From the NCBI GenBank assembly GCA_023052935.1, contig CM041293.1, positions 176,691,600 to 176,755,599 on the forward strand: 64,000 bases of DNA. Direction: 5' to 3'. The translations under genes and the position numbers were made by a program. The DNA is from Piezodorus guildinii. Taxonomy: Eukaryota; Arthropoda; Insecta; Hemiptera; Pentatomidae. Below, one piece after another: positions 41,424-52,727 of this stretch (position 1 is its first letter; the number at the start of each line of letters is the position of its first letter). The notes under the pieces were generated by a model. The model saw only the letters and a program-made list of their open reading frames with translations. It ran no database searches and was not told the origin of the DNA.

Positions 41424-44400
41424 ATGGTTAGCATAACAGCCCCCTATGCCAAAGGTCACGGGTTCAAACCCGCAGGTGGTCCTAGAATTTTTTAATAGGA
41501 GTAAAAAATCCTTAGTTATGCCGTCCTTCGGAGGGGACGTTAAAGGTGGTCCCGAGCCTGTGCGATGTCAAGTACTCGTTAAAGATCCATATCCTAATAA
41601 AACCTGGATAGGCAAACTTTAGGACTCCCAATGTAGCATCGTCCGACTAGCCACAGCAGCATAAAGGGACGTTAAATACTCGTAAACAAACAAACAAAAA
41701 AAAAAAAACGCTGAAACTTATTACAAGATGTTTAGAGCCGTTTTCAAGGATATCGTAAAATTGTGCTAATCATGTGGTAAAATCCTTCGAAAAACTCTAA
41801 TAGGTCCTTATTATAGAGCCAATAAAATAATTCATAAAAGAGGTCACCAGTAATAGCGGTTAATATAACCAATAGCGGCTTCTATCACCAAGGTCGCGGG
41901 TTCAAACCCGCAGATGGTACAAACAATTTTTAAAGTGTGTAAAGTACGACATAATCCTTTGTTGGGGACGTAAAAGGGTGATTTCAAGTCTGTGTGATGT
42001 CAGGCACTCGTTAACGATCCCTATCCTAATAAAACCTGGATAGGCAAACTTTAGGACTCCCAATGTAGCATCGTCCGACTAGCCACAGCAGCATAAAGGG
42101 ACGTTAAATACTCGTAAACAAACAAAGAAAAAAAAAAAAAAAAACGCTGAAACTTATTACAAGATGTTTAGTGCCGTTTTCAAGGATATCGTAAAATTGT
42201 GCTAATCATGTGGTAAAATCCTTCGAAAAACTCTAATAGGTCCTTATTATACAGCCAATAAAATAATTCATAAAAGAGGTCACCAGTAATAGCGGTTAAT
42301 ATAACCAATAGCGGCTTCTATCACCAAGGTCGCGGGTTCAAACCCGCAGATGGCACAAAAAAATTTTAAAGTGTGTAAAGTACGACATAATCCTTTGTTG
42401 GGGACGTAAAAGGGTGATTTCAAGTCTGTGTGATGTCAGGCACTCGTTAACGATCCCTATCCTAATTAAACCTGGAGGAGATACAAAACTTAGGACTCCC
42501 ACTGTAGCATCGTCCGATGAGCCACAGCAGCATAAAGGGACGTTGAATAAACAAACAAAAAAACGCTGAAGATGAAATAAAATGTTTAGAGCCGTTTTCA
42601 AGGATATCGTAAGATTGTGCAAATTATGTGGTAAAATCCTTCGAAAAATTCTAAATGATCCTTATTTTACAGCCAATAAAATAATTCATAAAAGAGGTCA
42701 CCAGTAATAGCGGTTAATATAACCAATAGCGGCTTCTATCACCAAGGTCGCGGGTTCAAACCCGCAGATGGCACAAAAAAATTTTAAAGTGTGTAAAGTA
42801 CGACATAATCCTTTGTTGGGGACGTAAAAGGGTGATTTCAAGTCTGCGTGATGTCAGGCACTCGTTAACGATCCCTATCCTAATTAAACCTGGAGGAGAT
42901 ACAAAACTTAGGACTCCCACTGTAGCATCGTCCGATGAGCCACAGCAGCATAAAGGGACGTTGAATAAACAAACAAAAAAACGCTGAAGATGAAATAAAA
43001 TGTTTAGAGCCGTTTTCAAGGATATCGTAAGATTGTGCAAATTATGTGGTAAAATCCTTCGAAAAATTCTAAATGATCCTTATTATACAGCCAATAAAAT
43101 AATTCATAAAAGAGGTCACCAGTAATAGCGGTTAATATAACCAATAGCGGCTTCTATCACCAAGGTCGCGGGTTCAAACCCGCAGATGGCACAAAAAAAA
43201 TTTTAAAGTGTGTAAAGTACGACATAATCCTTTGTTGGGGACGTAAAAGGGTGATTTCAAGTCTGTGTGATGTCAGGCACTCGTTAACGATCCCTATCCT
43301 AATTAAACCTGGAGGAGATACAAAACTTAGGACTCCCACTGTAGCATCGTCCGATGAGCCACAGCAGCATAAAGGGACGTTGAATAAACAAACAAAAAAA
43401 CGCTGAAGATGAAATAAAATGTTTAGAGCCGTTTTCAAGGATATCGTAAGATTGTGCAAATTATGTGGTAAAATCCTTCGAAAAATTCTAAATGATCCTT
43501 ATTATACAGCCAATAAAATAATTCATAAAAGAGGTCACCAGTAATAGCGGTTAATATAACCAATAGCGCCTTCTATCACCAAGGTCGCGGGTTCAAACCC
43601 GCAGATGGCACAAAAAAATTTTAAAGTGTGTAAAGTACGACATAATCCTTTGTTGGGGACGTAAAAGGGTGATTTCAAGTCTGTGTGATGTCAGGCACTC
43701 GTTAACGATCCCTATCCTAATTAAACCTGGAGGAGATACAAAACTTAGGACTCCCACTGTAGCATCGTCCGATGAGCCACAGCAGCATAAAGGGACGTTG
43801 AATAAACAAACAAAAAAAACGCTGAAGATGAAATAAAATGTTTAGAGCCGTTTTCAAGGATATCGTAAGATTGTGCAAATTATGTGGTAAAATCCTTCGA
43901 AAAATTCTAAATGATCCTTATTTTACAGCCAATAAAATAATTCATAAAAGAGGTCACCAGTAATAGCGGTTAATATAACCAATAGCGGCTTCTATCACCA
44001 AGGTCGCGGGTTCAAACCCGCAGATGGCACAAACAAATTTTAAAGTGTGTAAAGTACGACATAATCCTTTGTTGGGGACGTAAAAGGGTGATTTCAAGTC
44101 TGTGTGATGTCAGGCACTCGTTAACGATCCCTATCCTAATTAAACCTGGAGGAGATACAAAACTTAGGACTCCCACTGTAGCATCGTCCGATGAGCCACA
44201 GCAGCATAAAGGGACGTTGAATAAACAAACAAGAAAACGCTGAAGATGAAATAAAATGTTTAGAGCCGTTTTCAAGGATATCGTAAGATTGTGCAAATTA
44301 TGTGGTAAAATCCTTCGAAAAATTCTAAATGATCCTTATTATACAGCCAATAAAATAATTCATAAAAGAGGTCACCAGTAATAGCGGTTAATATAACCAA

Positions 44401-44800
44401 TAGCGGCTTCTATCACCAAGGTCGCGGATTCAAACCCGCAGATGGCACAAAAAAATTTTAAAGTGTGTAAAGTACGACATAATCCTTTGTTGGGGACGTA
44501 AAAGGGTGATTTCAAGTCTGTGTGATGTCAGGCACTCGTTAACGATCCCTATCCTAATTAAACCTGGAGGAGATACAAAACTTAGGACTCCCACTGTAGC
44601 ATCGTCCGATGAGCCACAGCAGCATAAAGGGACGTTGAATAAACAAACAAGAAAACGCTGAAGATGAAATAAAATGTTTAGAGCCGTTTTCAAGGATATC
44701 GTAAGATTGTGCAAATTATGTGGTAAAATCCTTCGAAAAATTCTAAATGATCCTTATTTTACAGCCAATAAAATAATTCCTAAAAACAAAATAAACAAAC
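41424..44800 (+). mobile_element. Tandem array of SINE-1/LINE chimeric units
   Basis: The unit has a SINE-1 head (AGGTCACCAGTAATAGCGGT, B box GGTTCAAACCC), the SINE-1 body, an A-rich tail, then a linker of about 150 bp. Heads start at 41841, 42277, 42695, 43113, 43532, 43951 and 44369, giving periods of 436, 418, 418, 419, 419 and 418. A diverged leading unit starts at 41424. The array ends with ATAAACAAAC and is flanked as a whole by AAATAGGATTT (41413-41423 and 44801-44811). Later units are almost identical; the first two carry another tail type. A recurring 94-codon antisense frame is a by-product of the repetition. Confidence 0.93.
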
Positions 44801-44874
44801 AAATAGGATTTTTATAGAAACACCTACTATATTATTATCTAAAATAATCGGTTAGTTTTATCGGCTTTTCATCA

Positions 44875-46304
44875 TCATCATCAATCCGGCGCTACAACTC
44901 GGTGACGAGTCCTGGCCTCCTCCACCAGCCCTCTCCAGTTATTTCTATCCTGTGCAGCCGTCATCCAGTTTCTCACTCCCAGGATATCTCTTGCATCTGC
45001 TGTCACACCATCTGTCCATCTAAGTTTCGGTCTTCCTCTTCTTCTGATGCCGTGTAGAGGTTCAGTCATAACGGCCTTAGGGATCTTCTCATCCTCCATT
45101 CTTGCCACGTGACCAGCCCACCGCAGTCTGCCAAGCTTCAAGGTCATAACGACATCATTGTCCTTAAAACCTGTATAGAGTTCATCATTGGTCCGCCTCC
45201 TCCAATGTCCATTGAGATGAACTCCTCCGAAAATTCGTCGAAGTACTTTTCTCTCAAAGACTTGTAGGTCATGTTCAGTTTTTTTACTAATAGCCCATGT
45301 TTCTGATCCATACAACAGGACTGGGCGAACCAAAGTCTTATATAGATGGAGCTTAGTCGGCCTGTCTAGGAGCCGGGAGGTGAACTCTCTTCGGAGGCCA
45401 AAGTAGCACCTGTTTGCCATCAAAATTCTTCTTTTCACCTCCACTTCTGGTGCATTATCTTGCGTTACAAGAGAACCCAGATAAGTGAACTGGGCCACTT
45501 TTTCAAAGTTAAAGGGGCCAACATTGATGGTCTCACCGGGTAGGGGTTCTTCTCCTGTTGCCATGTACTTTGTTTTCCCCGCGTTTACCTCCAGTCCAAG
45601 CGTTCTGGCAGCCTCCATTAGGGCCAAAAATCCTTCTTTGACAGACTGCAACGACCGTCCTATGATGTCAACGTCATCCGCGTAAGCTAATAGCTGGATC
45701 ATATGATTGTAAACGGTGCTATTTGTTTGGATACCAGCGTCCCTCACAGCTTTCTCAAGTGCCAAGTTGAACAATAGGCATGCTAACGCATCTCCTTGGC
45801 GGAGCCCTTTCCTTGAGGAGAACTCTTCCGTTCGATGCCCACCTACCTGCACTGTACACTTCACATCCCTCATGGTCATCTTTATCAGCCGTATCAATTT
45901 ATCGGGGATACTGAACCCTTCCAGGGCTTTGTACAGTTTTTCACGATTGATGCTGTCATAAGCTGCCTTGAAATCGACAAAGAGATGGTGGGTTTTAACT
46001 TGATGTTCATTTCCTCTCTCTAGAATTGTTCTTAGAGAGAATATTTGATCAGTAGTTGATCTTCCCCGTCTAAATCCAGCTTGGTAGGCACCAAGCTTCT
46101 GCTCTGCAAATGGTAGGAGACGCTGGAATAGTATGCTTGATAGTATCTTATATCCACAGGAGAGAAGAGAGATACCTCTGTAATTCTGGCACTGAAGTTT
46201 GTCTCCTTTCTTGAAAGTAGGGCATATTATTGATTTTTTCCAATCTTCAGGCAACACTTCTTTCTCCCAAATGGTTTATATAAGACCTTGAAACCTCTTC
46301 AACA
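44875..46304 (-). mobile_element. RTE-B LINE insertion, 5'-truncated
   Basis: GCTTTTCATCA flanks the 1430 bp insertion (44864-44874 and 46305-46315). On the minus strand it ends in TGA/ATG-type short repeats (GATTGATGATGATGATGA), as RTE elements do. A second, older RTE-B copy is at 54584-55045. Confidence 0.92.
44881..46275 (-). CDS. RTE-B reverse transcriptase, open over 464 codons
   Basis: The frame begins TIWEKEVLPEDWKKSIICP just after a TAA at 46276-46278 that replaces an expected Tyr codon; before it LLKRFQGLI is still readable. RT motifs appear in order: NYRGISLLSCGYKILS, QAGFRRGRSTTDQIFSLR, VDFKAAYDSI (first catalytic Asp), GLRQGDALACLLFNLALE, LLAYADDVDII (YADD), LEVNAGKTKYM and FTYLGSLVT. 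LYGSETWA, RLRWAGHVARM and GRPKLRWTDGVTADARD follow. The endonuclease domain is lost to 5' truncation, so the copy cannot move by itself. Catalytic Asp residues are intact and only one stop is seen, so the insertion is recent. It is a transposon gene and not a host gene. Confidence 0.93.
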   Translation of the reverse strand, partial: TIWEKEVLPEDWKKSIICPTFKKGDKLQCQNYRGISLLSCGYKILSSILFQRLLPFAEQKLGAYQAGFRRGRSTTDQIFSLRTILERGNEHQVKTHHLFVDFKAAYDSINREKLYKALEGFSIPDKLIRLIKMTMRDVKCTVQVGGHRTEEFSSRKGLRQGDALACLLFNLALEKAVRDAGIQTNSTVYNHMIQLLAYADDVDIIGRSLQSVKEGFLALMEAARTLGLEVNAGKTKYMATGEEPLPGETINVGPFNFEKVAQFTYLGSLVTQDNAPEVEVKRRILMANRCYFGLRREFTSRLLDRPTKLHLYKTLVRPVLLYGSETWAISKKTEHDLQVFERKVLRRIFGGVHLNGHWRRRTNDELYTGFKDNDVVMTLKLGRLRWAGHVARMEDEKIPKAVMTEPLHGIRRRGRPKLRWTDGVTADARDILGVRNWMTAAQDRNNWRGLVEEARTRHRVVAPD

Positions 46305-46530
46305 GCTTTTCATCACTCTTTATTAACTTTTACAAGATTGTATAAGGTGATATTTTTTTCTAAAATCTTAAGCGGCATATCATGCATGTATATCACTGTT
46401 CTTATGTTAAAAAACGAATAATTGCGTTAAAGAAGTATTCGTGCTTTAGAGGAAGAAAATATGAAATATCAGCATTTAAGGTCTGTCAGACTATTTCAAT
46501 CAGAATTAAACTTACTGAATATAAATACAG

Positions 46531-46887
46531 GTGCGGAAGAACTTCGTAGCCCAGTTCTTTCAATATTTGCACAGTATGTTTTGAAACATGGGTTCTAGCT
46601 GCCGCTCAGTGAGATCATGAGGTACCCATGTATCGAGCTTCTTTACTTTCCCAATACACTTTAAATGTCTGGAAACGGTAGATGCACTTCCTCGGGGCAT
46701 GTTTTCCTACTACCTACTAAAAAGTGGCTAATTGATTGAGAAGCTAATGTTTATAATACAAAGGTAGAGGGTTAGTAACTGTTTACTTTAAATAAGTAAA
46801 CATTCGGAAGAAAACAACAGAGACCTGCAAAATCCTTTATGTATTTCAGAAACTATAAGAACGAACATTTCATGTGAAACAACCCAA
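46531..46887 (-). mobile_element. Mariner fragment, 5' TIR kept, middle deleted
   Basis: The right end GAAACAACCCAA is followed by TA (46888-46889). The minus strand keeps the start region without most of the HTH, then CATGCCCCGAGGAAG joined to the second HTH part, the shared deletion joint at ERQxPMFQNILCK and the start of YEVLPHP, where it stops at 46531. The 3' TIR is missing. Confidence 0.85.
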
Positions 46888-46889
46888 TA

Positions 46890-47214
46890 TTTCTCTCTTT
46901 CTCTTTTTTTATTTATTTTTCAATACATTATGAACTTGGACAGGAGAAGCATAGACTAGCGAAATGGGAAGCTGAGGGGGAACAAAAGGCAGGTTCGTGT
47001 TAGGAGGTCATCGCTCTGCCTCAGCATCCGGTGTAATGTCGCGCGGCTATATTTCGCGCCTCTTTTTGATATCACGAGGACAATGCTTACTGTTTAGGAA
47101 ATAATATCATCTTTTAAACAATAATAATTTATTATTAGACAGCTTCAAGGCTATCTGATCGAAACGAAATCATCTAATCATTTTATCCCTTATTTTACTT
47201 TCACTTTTTGAGAT
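46890..47214. other. Unassigned DNA
   Basis: No feature apart from the shared flank of Rep-A at 47203-47214. Confidence 0.3.
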
Positions 47215-47637
47215 ACAGCTATGACCAGATGAGTTAGTGCTGACTTGTTTTTACTTCCACATACTATATATAGTAAGGGAAAGTATTGCGATCGTGAAAA
47301 TTTTCGAATTCCAGTTTTCAACGGAAATACACGTTTTAGGGTCCCCTGAGTCCAAATAATCAAGTCCCGCAAAAAGGTCTGTGTGTGTGGTAACTCCCGG
47401 GCGAAAACGGTAAGTCCTATGAAACTGAAATTTCATATTTAAAACAAATATACGCCCGAGACGATACAAAACCTTTTTCATCAAAATGAGCTTACCAGAA
47501 GAGCCACTTTATACCATGCATTTTGCACCTTTTTTCGATTTTCTCCAAAACGGTTCCGACGATTTTGATTAAACTCGCTATATCAAGGTAAAATTTAATA
47601 GGTTTAAACGTCATGTAGGTTTCATTCTGATTAAAGT
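47215..47637 (-). repeat. Rep-A half copy, hairpin side
   Basis: The flank CTGACTTGTTTTTACTTCCA and the hairpin match the inverted locus at 26333-26395, so flank and element were duplicated together. It runs to CATTCTGATTAAAGTATA. Confidence 0.8.
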
Positions 47638-48067
47638 ATACCAATAAAGTAAGCCCTTTTGGCTTATTATTTTGGTTGGTAAGTTATATCTTCCATCCTT
47701 CTCAAAAAATAATAAAAAAAACTATTATGTAAATTTCTTTCTGTCTCGGAAAAAAAAAAAAATAATAAGCTCCTAGTCAAAAGACATCCATGTCCAACAA
47801 AAATCACCTCTGCCTTAGTTGTTTTGCCATTGCGTGCAAGGAAGTTTATATCTACCACCGCGATATGACATGAAAAGTAATAGATACTTTTTTTATTATT
47901 TTTTTTTTTTACTTTCTAGTTTTAAGGATTGGTTCGAAACACTCAGATTTGACCACAGTTATATGTGACATCGTTACTTGGTAGCATTCGAGATAGTTAT
48001 TGAGAAAAACCTATTCAATTTCATTATTTTTTTCTACTTTCTGTTTTCGAAACATATAAAAAGTATC
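47638..48067. other. Unassigned DNA
   Basis: A minus frame (47667-47858) reads VVDINFLARNGKTTKAEVIF before an A-rich run. It may be a transposon-derived tail, but I cannot place it. Confidence 0.3.
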
Positions 48068-48242
48068 CCATCAAATCACCTTTACTCAATGTCGTAAACC
48101 TATGACTTCCTGTGCTACTGTATCCTTTAACAATATCTCGCTTACTCCTGTTGATCAGATCCGGTATCAAGGACTCCATCTTGCCAAACGTCTGACATGG
48201 AAACCTCATAGTAGACAGAAACGACACGTAGATAGTGATATT
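48068..48242 (+). pseudogene. Jockey-A LINE fragment
   Basis: It matches 23425-23590: ATCAAATCACCTTTACTC, CGTAAACCTATGACTTCCTG and the QIRYQGLHLAKRLTWKPHSR coding block. It is cut by the mariner-like element on its right. Confidence 0.8.
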
Positions 48243-48243
48243 A

Positions 48244-48938
48244 CGAGGCATGTTTTTTTAAGTAAGTACCGTTTTGGATTAAAAAAAGAGGTTCAAAGAT
48301 ATCGCAATAATTTTATTTTTACATGAAAGCCTGTACCTTAATCTACATTTCTACATAATTTCCATGAATTTTGAGGCACTTGTCATGACGCGGCACCAGT
48401 TTTTCAATACCCTCTTCAAAAAATTCTGCCGCCTGACTTTCCTTGAGCGAAACCACAATGAAGGTAAAGATTTTTTAGACCAAATTGTTACTGGTGACGA
48501 AACATGGTTGGCCTACGTCACACCAGATCAAAACAACAATCCATGGAATGGCGACATTCATCATCACCCAAAAGAGTGAAGTTTAAGCAAACAATTTCTG
48601 CCCGGAAAATCATGTGCACAGTTTTTTTTGGGACAGAAAAGGAGTATTGCTAGTGGAGTTTCTGCCTCGTAATGAGACAATCAATGCAGCGTCGTTGATG
48701 CGATAACGAAGTCAAAACATTTGTGATGCAGTGGTCAACAAAGCAGGCGGCAGAATTTTTTGAGCAGTATTCAAAAACTGGTGCCGCGTTATGACAAGTG
48801 CCTCAAAATTCATGAAAATTATGTAGAAAATTAGATTAAGGTACAAGCTTTCATGTAAAAATAAAATTATTGCGATAATATATCTTTGCACCTCTTTTTT
48901 TAATTCCAAAACGGTACTTACATAAAAAACACGCCTCG
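48244..48938 (+). mobile_element. Mariner-like element with about 190 bp inverted ends
   Basis: CGAGGCATGTTTTTTTAAGT at the left and the complement of CGAGGCGTGTTTTTTATGTA at the right are flanked by TA (48242-48243 and 48939-48940). The inverted similarity continues for about 190 bp on each side, past GCAATAATTTTATTTTTACA and ATTTTGAGGCACTTGTCAT, far beyond normal mariner TIRs of about 30 bp. Confidence 0.87.
48440..48750 (+). pseudogene. Mariner-like transposase remnant (first catalytic Asp region)
   Basis: The frame gives FLDQIVTGDETWLAYVTPDQ, in which GDETW carries the first Asp of the D,D34D triad, then WNGDIHHHPKE and a stop. Shifted frames continue with KQFLPGKSCAQFFLGQKR-like sequence up to about 48700. 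The HTH N-terminus and the third Asp are missing. The family differs from the 12.7 kb copies, which keep the parts this one lacks. Confidence 0.78.
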
Positions 48939-48940
48939 TA

Positions 48941-49208
48941 TTATTAACTTTTAGAGTGGTTTTTATCTTTTTAACAGCCGTCCGCGATATTTCTTCCAAT
49001 TTTTGAAATTCGCCACAAAAATACTATTCAAGGATGATCCTAACACCTAGGCGTTGATATCCGCCGATTAGTTTTAAAATGGTAGCTGAATAATTATGAA
49101 TAACTCAGTTATTTTTGAAGATAGAGACAAAATTTTAACCAAGAGATCGCGAATAACTATGAAAACTGTAACCATATATACGCCTACAACTTAATTATTT
49201 TTCAAGAG
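48941..49208. other. Unassigned DNA
   Basis: No feature is supported. Confidence 0.3.
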
Positions 49209-49221
49209 GGAGATCTTAGTT

Positions 49222-49511
49222 GTTGTTTGTTTATTTATTTAACGTCACTTTATGCTACTATGGCTAATCGGACGATGCTACAGTAGGAGTCCTAAATTTT
49301 GCCTATCCAGGTTTTATTAGGATAGGGATCTTTAACGAGTACCTGACATCGCACAGGTTCGAGACCACCTTTTAACGTCCCCTCCGAAGGACGCGTAACT
49401 ATGGATTTTTTACTCCCATTAAAAAATCCTAGGACCATCTACGGGTTCGAACCCGTGACCTTTAGCATGGGAGGCTGTTACGCTAGCCACCCAGCTACAA
49501 GTGATTTCCTA
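49222..49511 (-). mobile_element. SINE-1, full length with 13 bp target duplication
   Basis: GGAGATCTTAGTT flanks it (49209-49221 and 49512-49524). The 290 bp minus strand has the head AATCACTTGTAGCTGGGTGG with CTAGCGTAAC (box A-like) and the B box GGTTCGAACCC, a perfect match to the pol III consensus, then the full body and an AAATAAATAAACAAAC tail. It is the best reference copy for the family. Confidence 0.94.
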
Positions 49512-49524
49512 GGAGATCTTAGTT

Positions 49525-49847
49525 ATCTTCATTGTTTGTTCTTTTGACTGCAATTCGAAGTAACTTCTACTTACTCGCACCCTCACAATTATTTTTTAAA
49601 ATAGAGAAAAAAATTGTATTTAGTTTTAGGATCAAAATACAGTGACGTACTTAAAAAAAAGGAAAAGGAAAACAAATTGTTTAAAAATAGCAGAGCTATA
49701 TATTGTTTTTGAAATTAGAATTCGTGATTGACCATCTTCCTTTGAACTATTTATTGCCGTTTTTTAGTTAATTGCCTTTATAAAGAGCTATTAACAGTTA
49801 TTTGGAAGTAATAAACCATTGTGTAATAATTTACAGCGTTTTTACTT
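49525..49847. other. Unassigned DNA
   Basis: No feature is supported. Confidence 0.3.
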
Positions 49848-50768
49848 TCACTTACTATATATAGTAAGGGGAAGGAAGTATTGCGATCGTGAAAATTTTC
49901 GTTTTAGGACACGTTTTAGGGTCCCCTGAGTCCAAATAACCAAGTCCCGCAAAAAGGTCTGTGTGTGTGTTGTCGTGTGTGTGTGTGTGTGTGTTTCTGT
50001 GTCTTGTGTGTGTGGTAACTCCCGGGCGGAAACGGTAAGTCCTATGGAACTGAAATTTCATATTTAAGACAACTATACGCCCGAGACGTGACAAAACTTT
50101 TTTCATCAAAATGAGCTTATCAGAAGAGGCACTTTATACCATGCATTTTGCACCTTTTTTCGATTTTCTCGAAAACGGTTCGGACAATTTTGATCAAACT
50201 CGCTATATAGATGTAAATTTTAATGGGCTTTAATATCATGTAGGTTTTATTCTGATCAAAATGGTCTGACAGGGCTTAAATGCCAATATTTTAAATTTTC
50301 TGCCTCTAAAGTACCTTTAATTTTGTAGATTCGATAAAAATAACTAGATTATCTTGTTAACGCTGATGAAAAAGAGGTAAAATATATATTAATTGAATAA
50401 ATTCGATACCCCACTAAAGGAGAAAATAGAAAAAATATTTTTTTAATGCAATTTTTCGTTTTTGACATTAGAGCAGTAATATACATGTATGATATACCGT
50501 TGGAAAGCTAAAGATTTTAGAAAAAATATTATCTCATATAGAAGCTTTTAAAAGTTATAGAGAGCGATGAAATGAACATAAAACTAACTGATTATTTTAG
50601 ATAATAATATAATAGATTTTTTTAACACAACACATGTTTCTATAGAATTTTAATTTAATTAATTCCTTAATAGTTTCACTCATTTTGATCTCTTACTGTA
50701 TTTGTAAATTCTTTAATTGATTTTAAAAACGGAGGTAAGTGAAAGTCGTGTGTTGCCCGCACCAGATT
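49848..50768 (-). repeat. Rep-A complete copy with expanded (GT)n
   Basis: It runs from TTTACTTTCACTTACTATAT to GTTGCCCGCACCAGATTTTT, 921 bp. The normally short GT site is enlarged to about 50 bp of (GT)n with interruptions (49963-50013). All internal landmarks are in order. Confidence 0.9.
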
Positions 50769-51163
50769 TTTTTCTTTGCTATGAACAAAACGTATGCCCA
50801 AACTTCGGCACACAATTTCAATGTCCGAACTCTCAACCGACATTTCCTCTAATTATGAAGGAAACCTGGAATAGTAATAGTAATCTAGTAAGCATTGCTT
50901 GCCCTAGTTGTTCTCCAATAATTGTTGCGATGAAAGGAGGTGAGGTGAGGTTTACTACGAGGAATGGGGTCGAGTCACTGCGGTCACTCCGGAGTAACCA
51001 GATGGAGGCGTTATGCAATCCTCTCTAGCTTCCTCGTCTTCGGCATGTTTTGTCTTCGTTGGCCAATGTCCCTCTTATAATGGAAGTTGTGAAATTAACT
51101 TTAGAAATGCGGTGCGTGCATCACACAATTCCACTTGATTTGATTCCAGCTGTTAATAAAAAA
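50769..51163. other. Unassigned DNA
   Basis: A 103-codon frame (50717-51028) begins inside Rep-A and has no match. It is not called. Confidence 0.3.
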
Positions 51164-51812
51164 AAATCTGGTGCGGGCAACACACGACTTTCACTTACCT
51201 CCATTTTTAAAATCAATGAAACAATTTTCAAATACAGAAAGAGATAAAAATGAGTGGAACCATTAAGGAATTAATTAGATGGAATTTTATAGAAACATGT
51301 GTTTATTAAAAAATCGATTGTATTATTATCTAAAATAATCGCTTAGTTTTATCGGCTTTTTATCACTCTCTATTAACTTTTAAAAGCTTGAGTATGAGAT
51401 AATATTTTTTCTAAAATCTTTAGCTCTCCAACGGTATATCATACATGTATGTATATTACTGCTCTTATGTTCAAAAACGAAAAATTGCGTAAAAAAAATA
51501 TTTTTTCTGTTTTCTCCTTTAGTTGGTTATCGAATTCATTTAATTTATATATTTACCTGTTTTTCATCAGTAGTAACTAGATATTATAGTTATTTTTATA
51601 GAATCGACAAAATTAAAGGTACTTTAGGGGAAGAAAATATCGGCATTTAAAGCTTGTCAGACCATTTTAATCAGAATGAAACCTACATGATATTAAAGCC
51701 CATTGAATTTTACACCAATATGGCGAGTTTAATCAAAATCGTCGGAACCGGTTTCGAGAAAATCGAAAAAAGGTGCAAAATGCATGGTATAAAGTGCCTC
51801 TTCTGGTAAGCT
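51164..51812 (+). repeat. Rep-A, 5' two thirds
   Basis: It starts AAAAATCTGGTGCGGGCAAC and is collinear with 36326 until TCTTCTGGTAAGCTC, where it stops before the hairpin end. Confidence 0.87.
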
Positions 51813-51949
51813 CTATATTATTATTATTAAAATAATATTCGGGAAAAAATATTATTTGATCGACATCATCAGATGTAATTTTGAATAAAACCACCAGTAG
51901 CTAAATGGTTAAATCAGAACAAACAGCTTTTGTATAAATTCAAATTTTA

Positions 51950-52134
51950 GATAAAATGCTTGTTTTAGATAATAATATAATATATTTTTAAATAAAACAC
52001 ATGCTTCTATATAAATTCAATTTAATTAATTTCTTAATAGTTTCACGTATTTTTATCTCTATCTGTTTTTGAAACTTATTTCATTGATTTTAAAAATGGA
52101 GGTAAGTGAAAGTATTGCCCGCACCAGATTTTTT
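51950..52134 (-). repeat. Rep-A terminal fragment, inverted relative to the previous copy
   Basis: It runs from TTTTAGATAATAATATAATA to ATTGCCCGCACCAGATTTTT. Confidence 0.8.
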
Positions 52135-52322
52135 TTGTTATCATTGTCCATCGTCGTCTTACCGCTTATGCAATGTGTCGAATTCGTTAATATCTATTCA
52201 TTTGATTCTGTTTGATCACTGATCTTCAGTGTATGATTAATTGGCTTATACCACATTGAATTTGAAATAAATTCAAACCTGAAAATAAAAAGCTGGATAC
52301 AGCAGACGAACTGATTTAAAAA

Positions 52323-52355
<33 letters not shown>

Positions 52356-52401
52356 TTTTTTTTTTATATTTTTTTTTTTTTCTATAAACGTTAGAAATCA
52401 A
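52135..52401. other. Unassigned DNA ending in A/T tracts
   Basis: Poly(A), (TA)n and poly(T) follow each other at 52317-52381. Confidence 0.4.
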
Positions 52402-52672
52402 AGAGCGGGACGACATTGTTTAGTAGATAAATTCTTCTGACTAATGGTATCCGAGTCCTTAATCCCGACTGTGGCAGAATTACAGAATTATTTTTATTCT
52501 ATCACTTTAACCGTGGCGCGATCTTGAGGTAGGGAGATTCACCTTAGGCACTCTCAGCCTCTATAAAGTGGGTACAAAAAAATATTGAAAAAACCTGCCG
52601 GCTGAATGTGATTCGAATAATCTCCTCTTTGCTCGGTCGTTCGCCTCGAATCTGTAAATGTCATGTAGAGGT
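52402..52672 (+). mobile_element. SINE-2, diverged
   Basis: The degraded head (ATTGTTTAGTAGATAAATTC, GAGTCCTTAATCCCG) is followed by blocks found at 18480-18660: GGCGCGATCTTGAGGTA, GCCGGCTGAATGTGATTC and CGAATCTGTAAATGTCATGT. Confidence 0.6.
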
Positions 52673-52727
52673 GTGCATTTTTTTTTATAAAATCAATTTC
52701 ACACCACTTTGACCCTGAAAATTCGGT

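Larger units (their letters stand above)
41299..46530 (+). repeat. One Rep-A copy split by three insertions
   Basis: Rep-A pieces at 41299-41423, 44801-44874 and 46305-46530 are collinear. Between them sit the SINE-1 array (duplication AAATAGGATTT), RTE-B (duplication GCTTTTCATCA), and at the right end a truncated mariner. Rep-A is thus the oldest layer here. Confidence 0.85.

Noticed and set aside
42338..44714. A 94-codon frame repeated five times on the minus strand
   Set aside because: It is antisense to the SINE-1 body and recurs only because the unit is tandemly repeated. Its identity mirrors DNA identity, and no start context or homologue supports coding.
41424..44800. CRISPR-like or classical satellite array
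   Set aside because: The regular period is far too long for CRISPR, and the unit contains SINE body and tail with a target duplication around the array.
49855..50109. Recurring 84-101 codon frames reading FQFHR(T/I)YRFRPGVTTH in several places
   Set aside because: They lie at the same spot of Rep-A in many copies, vary with microsatellite length and end without conservation. They reflect repeat DNA and not a protein.
50717..51028. 103-codon frame
   Set aside because: It starts within Rep-A and reads through unassigned DNA. No splice or homology support.
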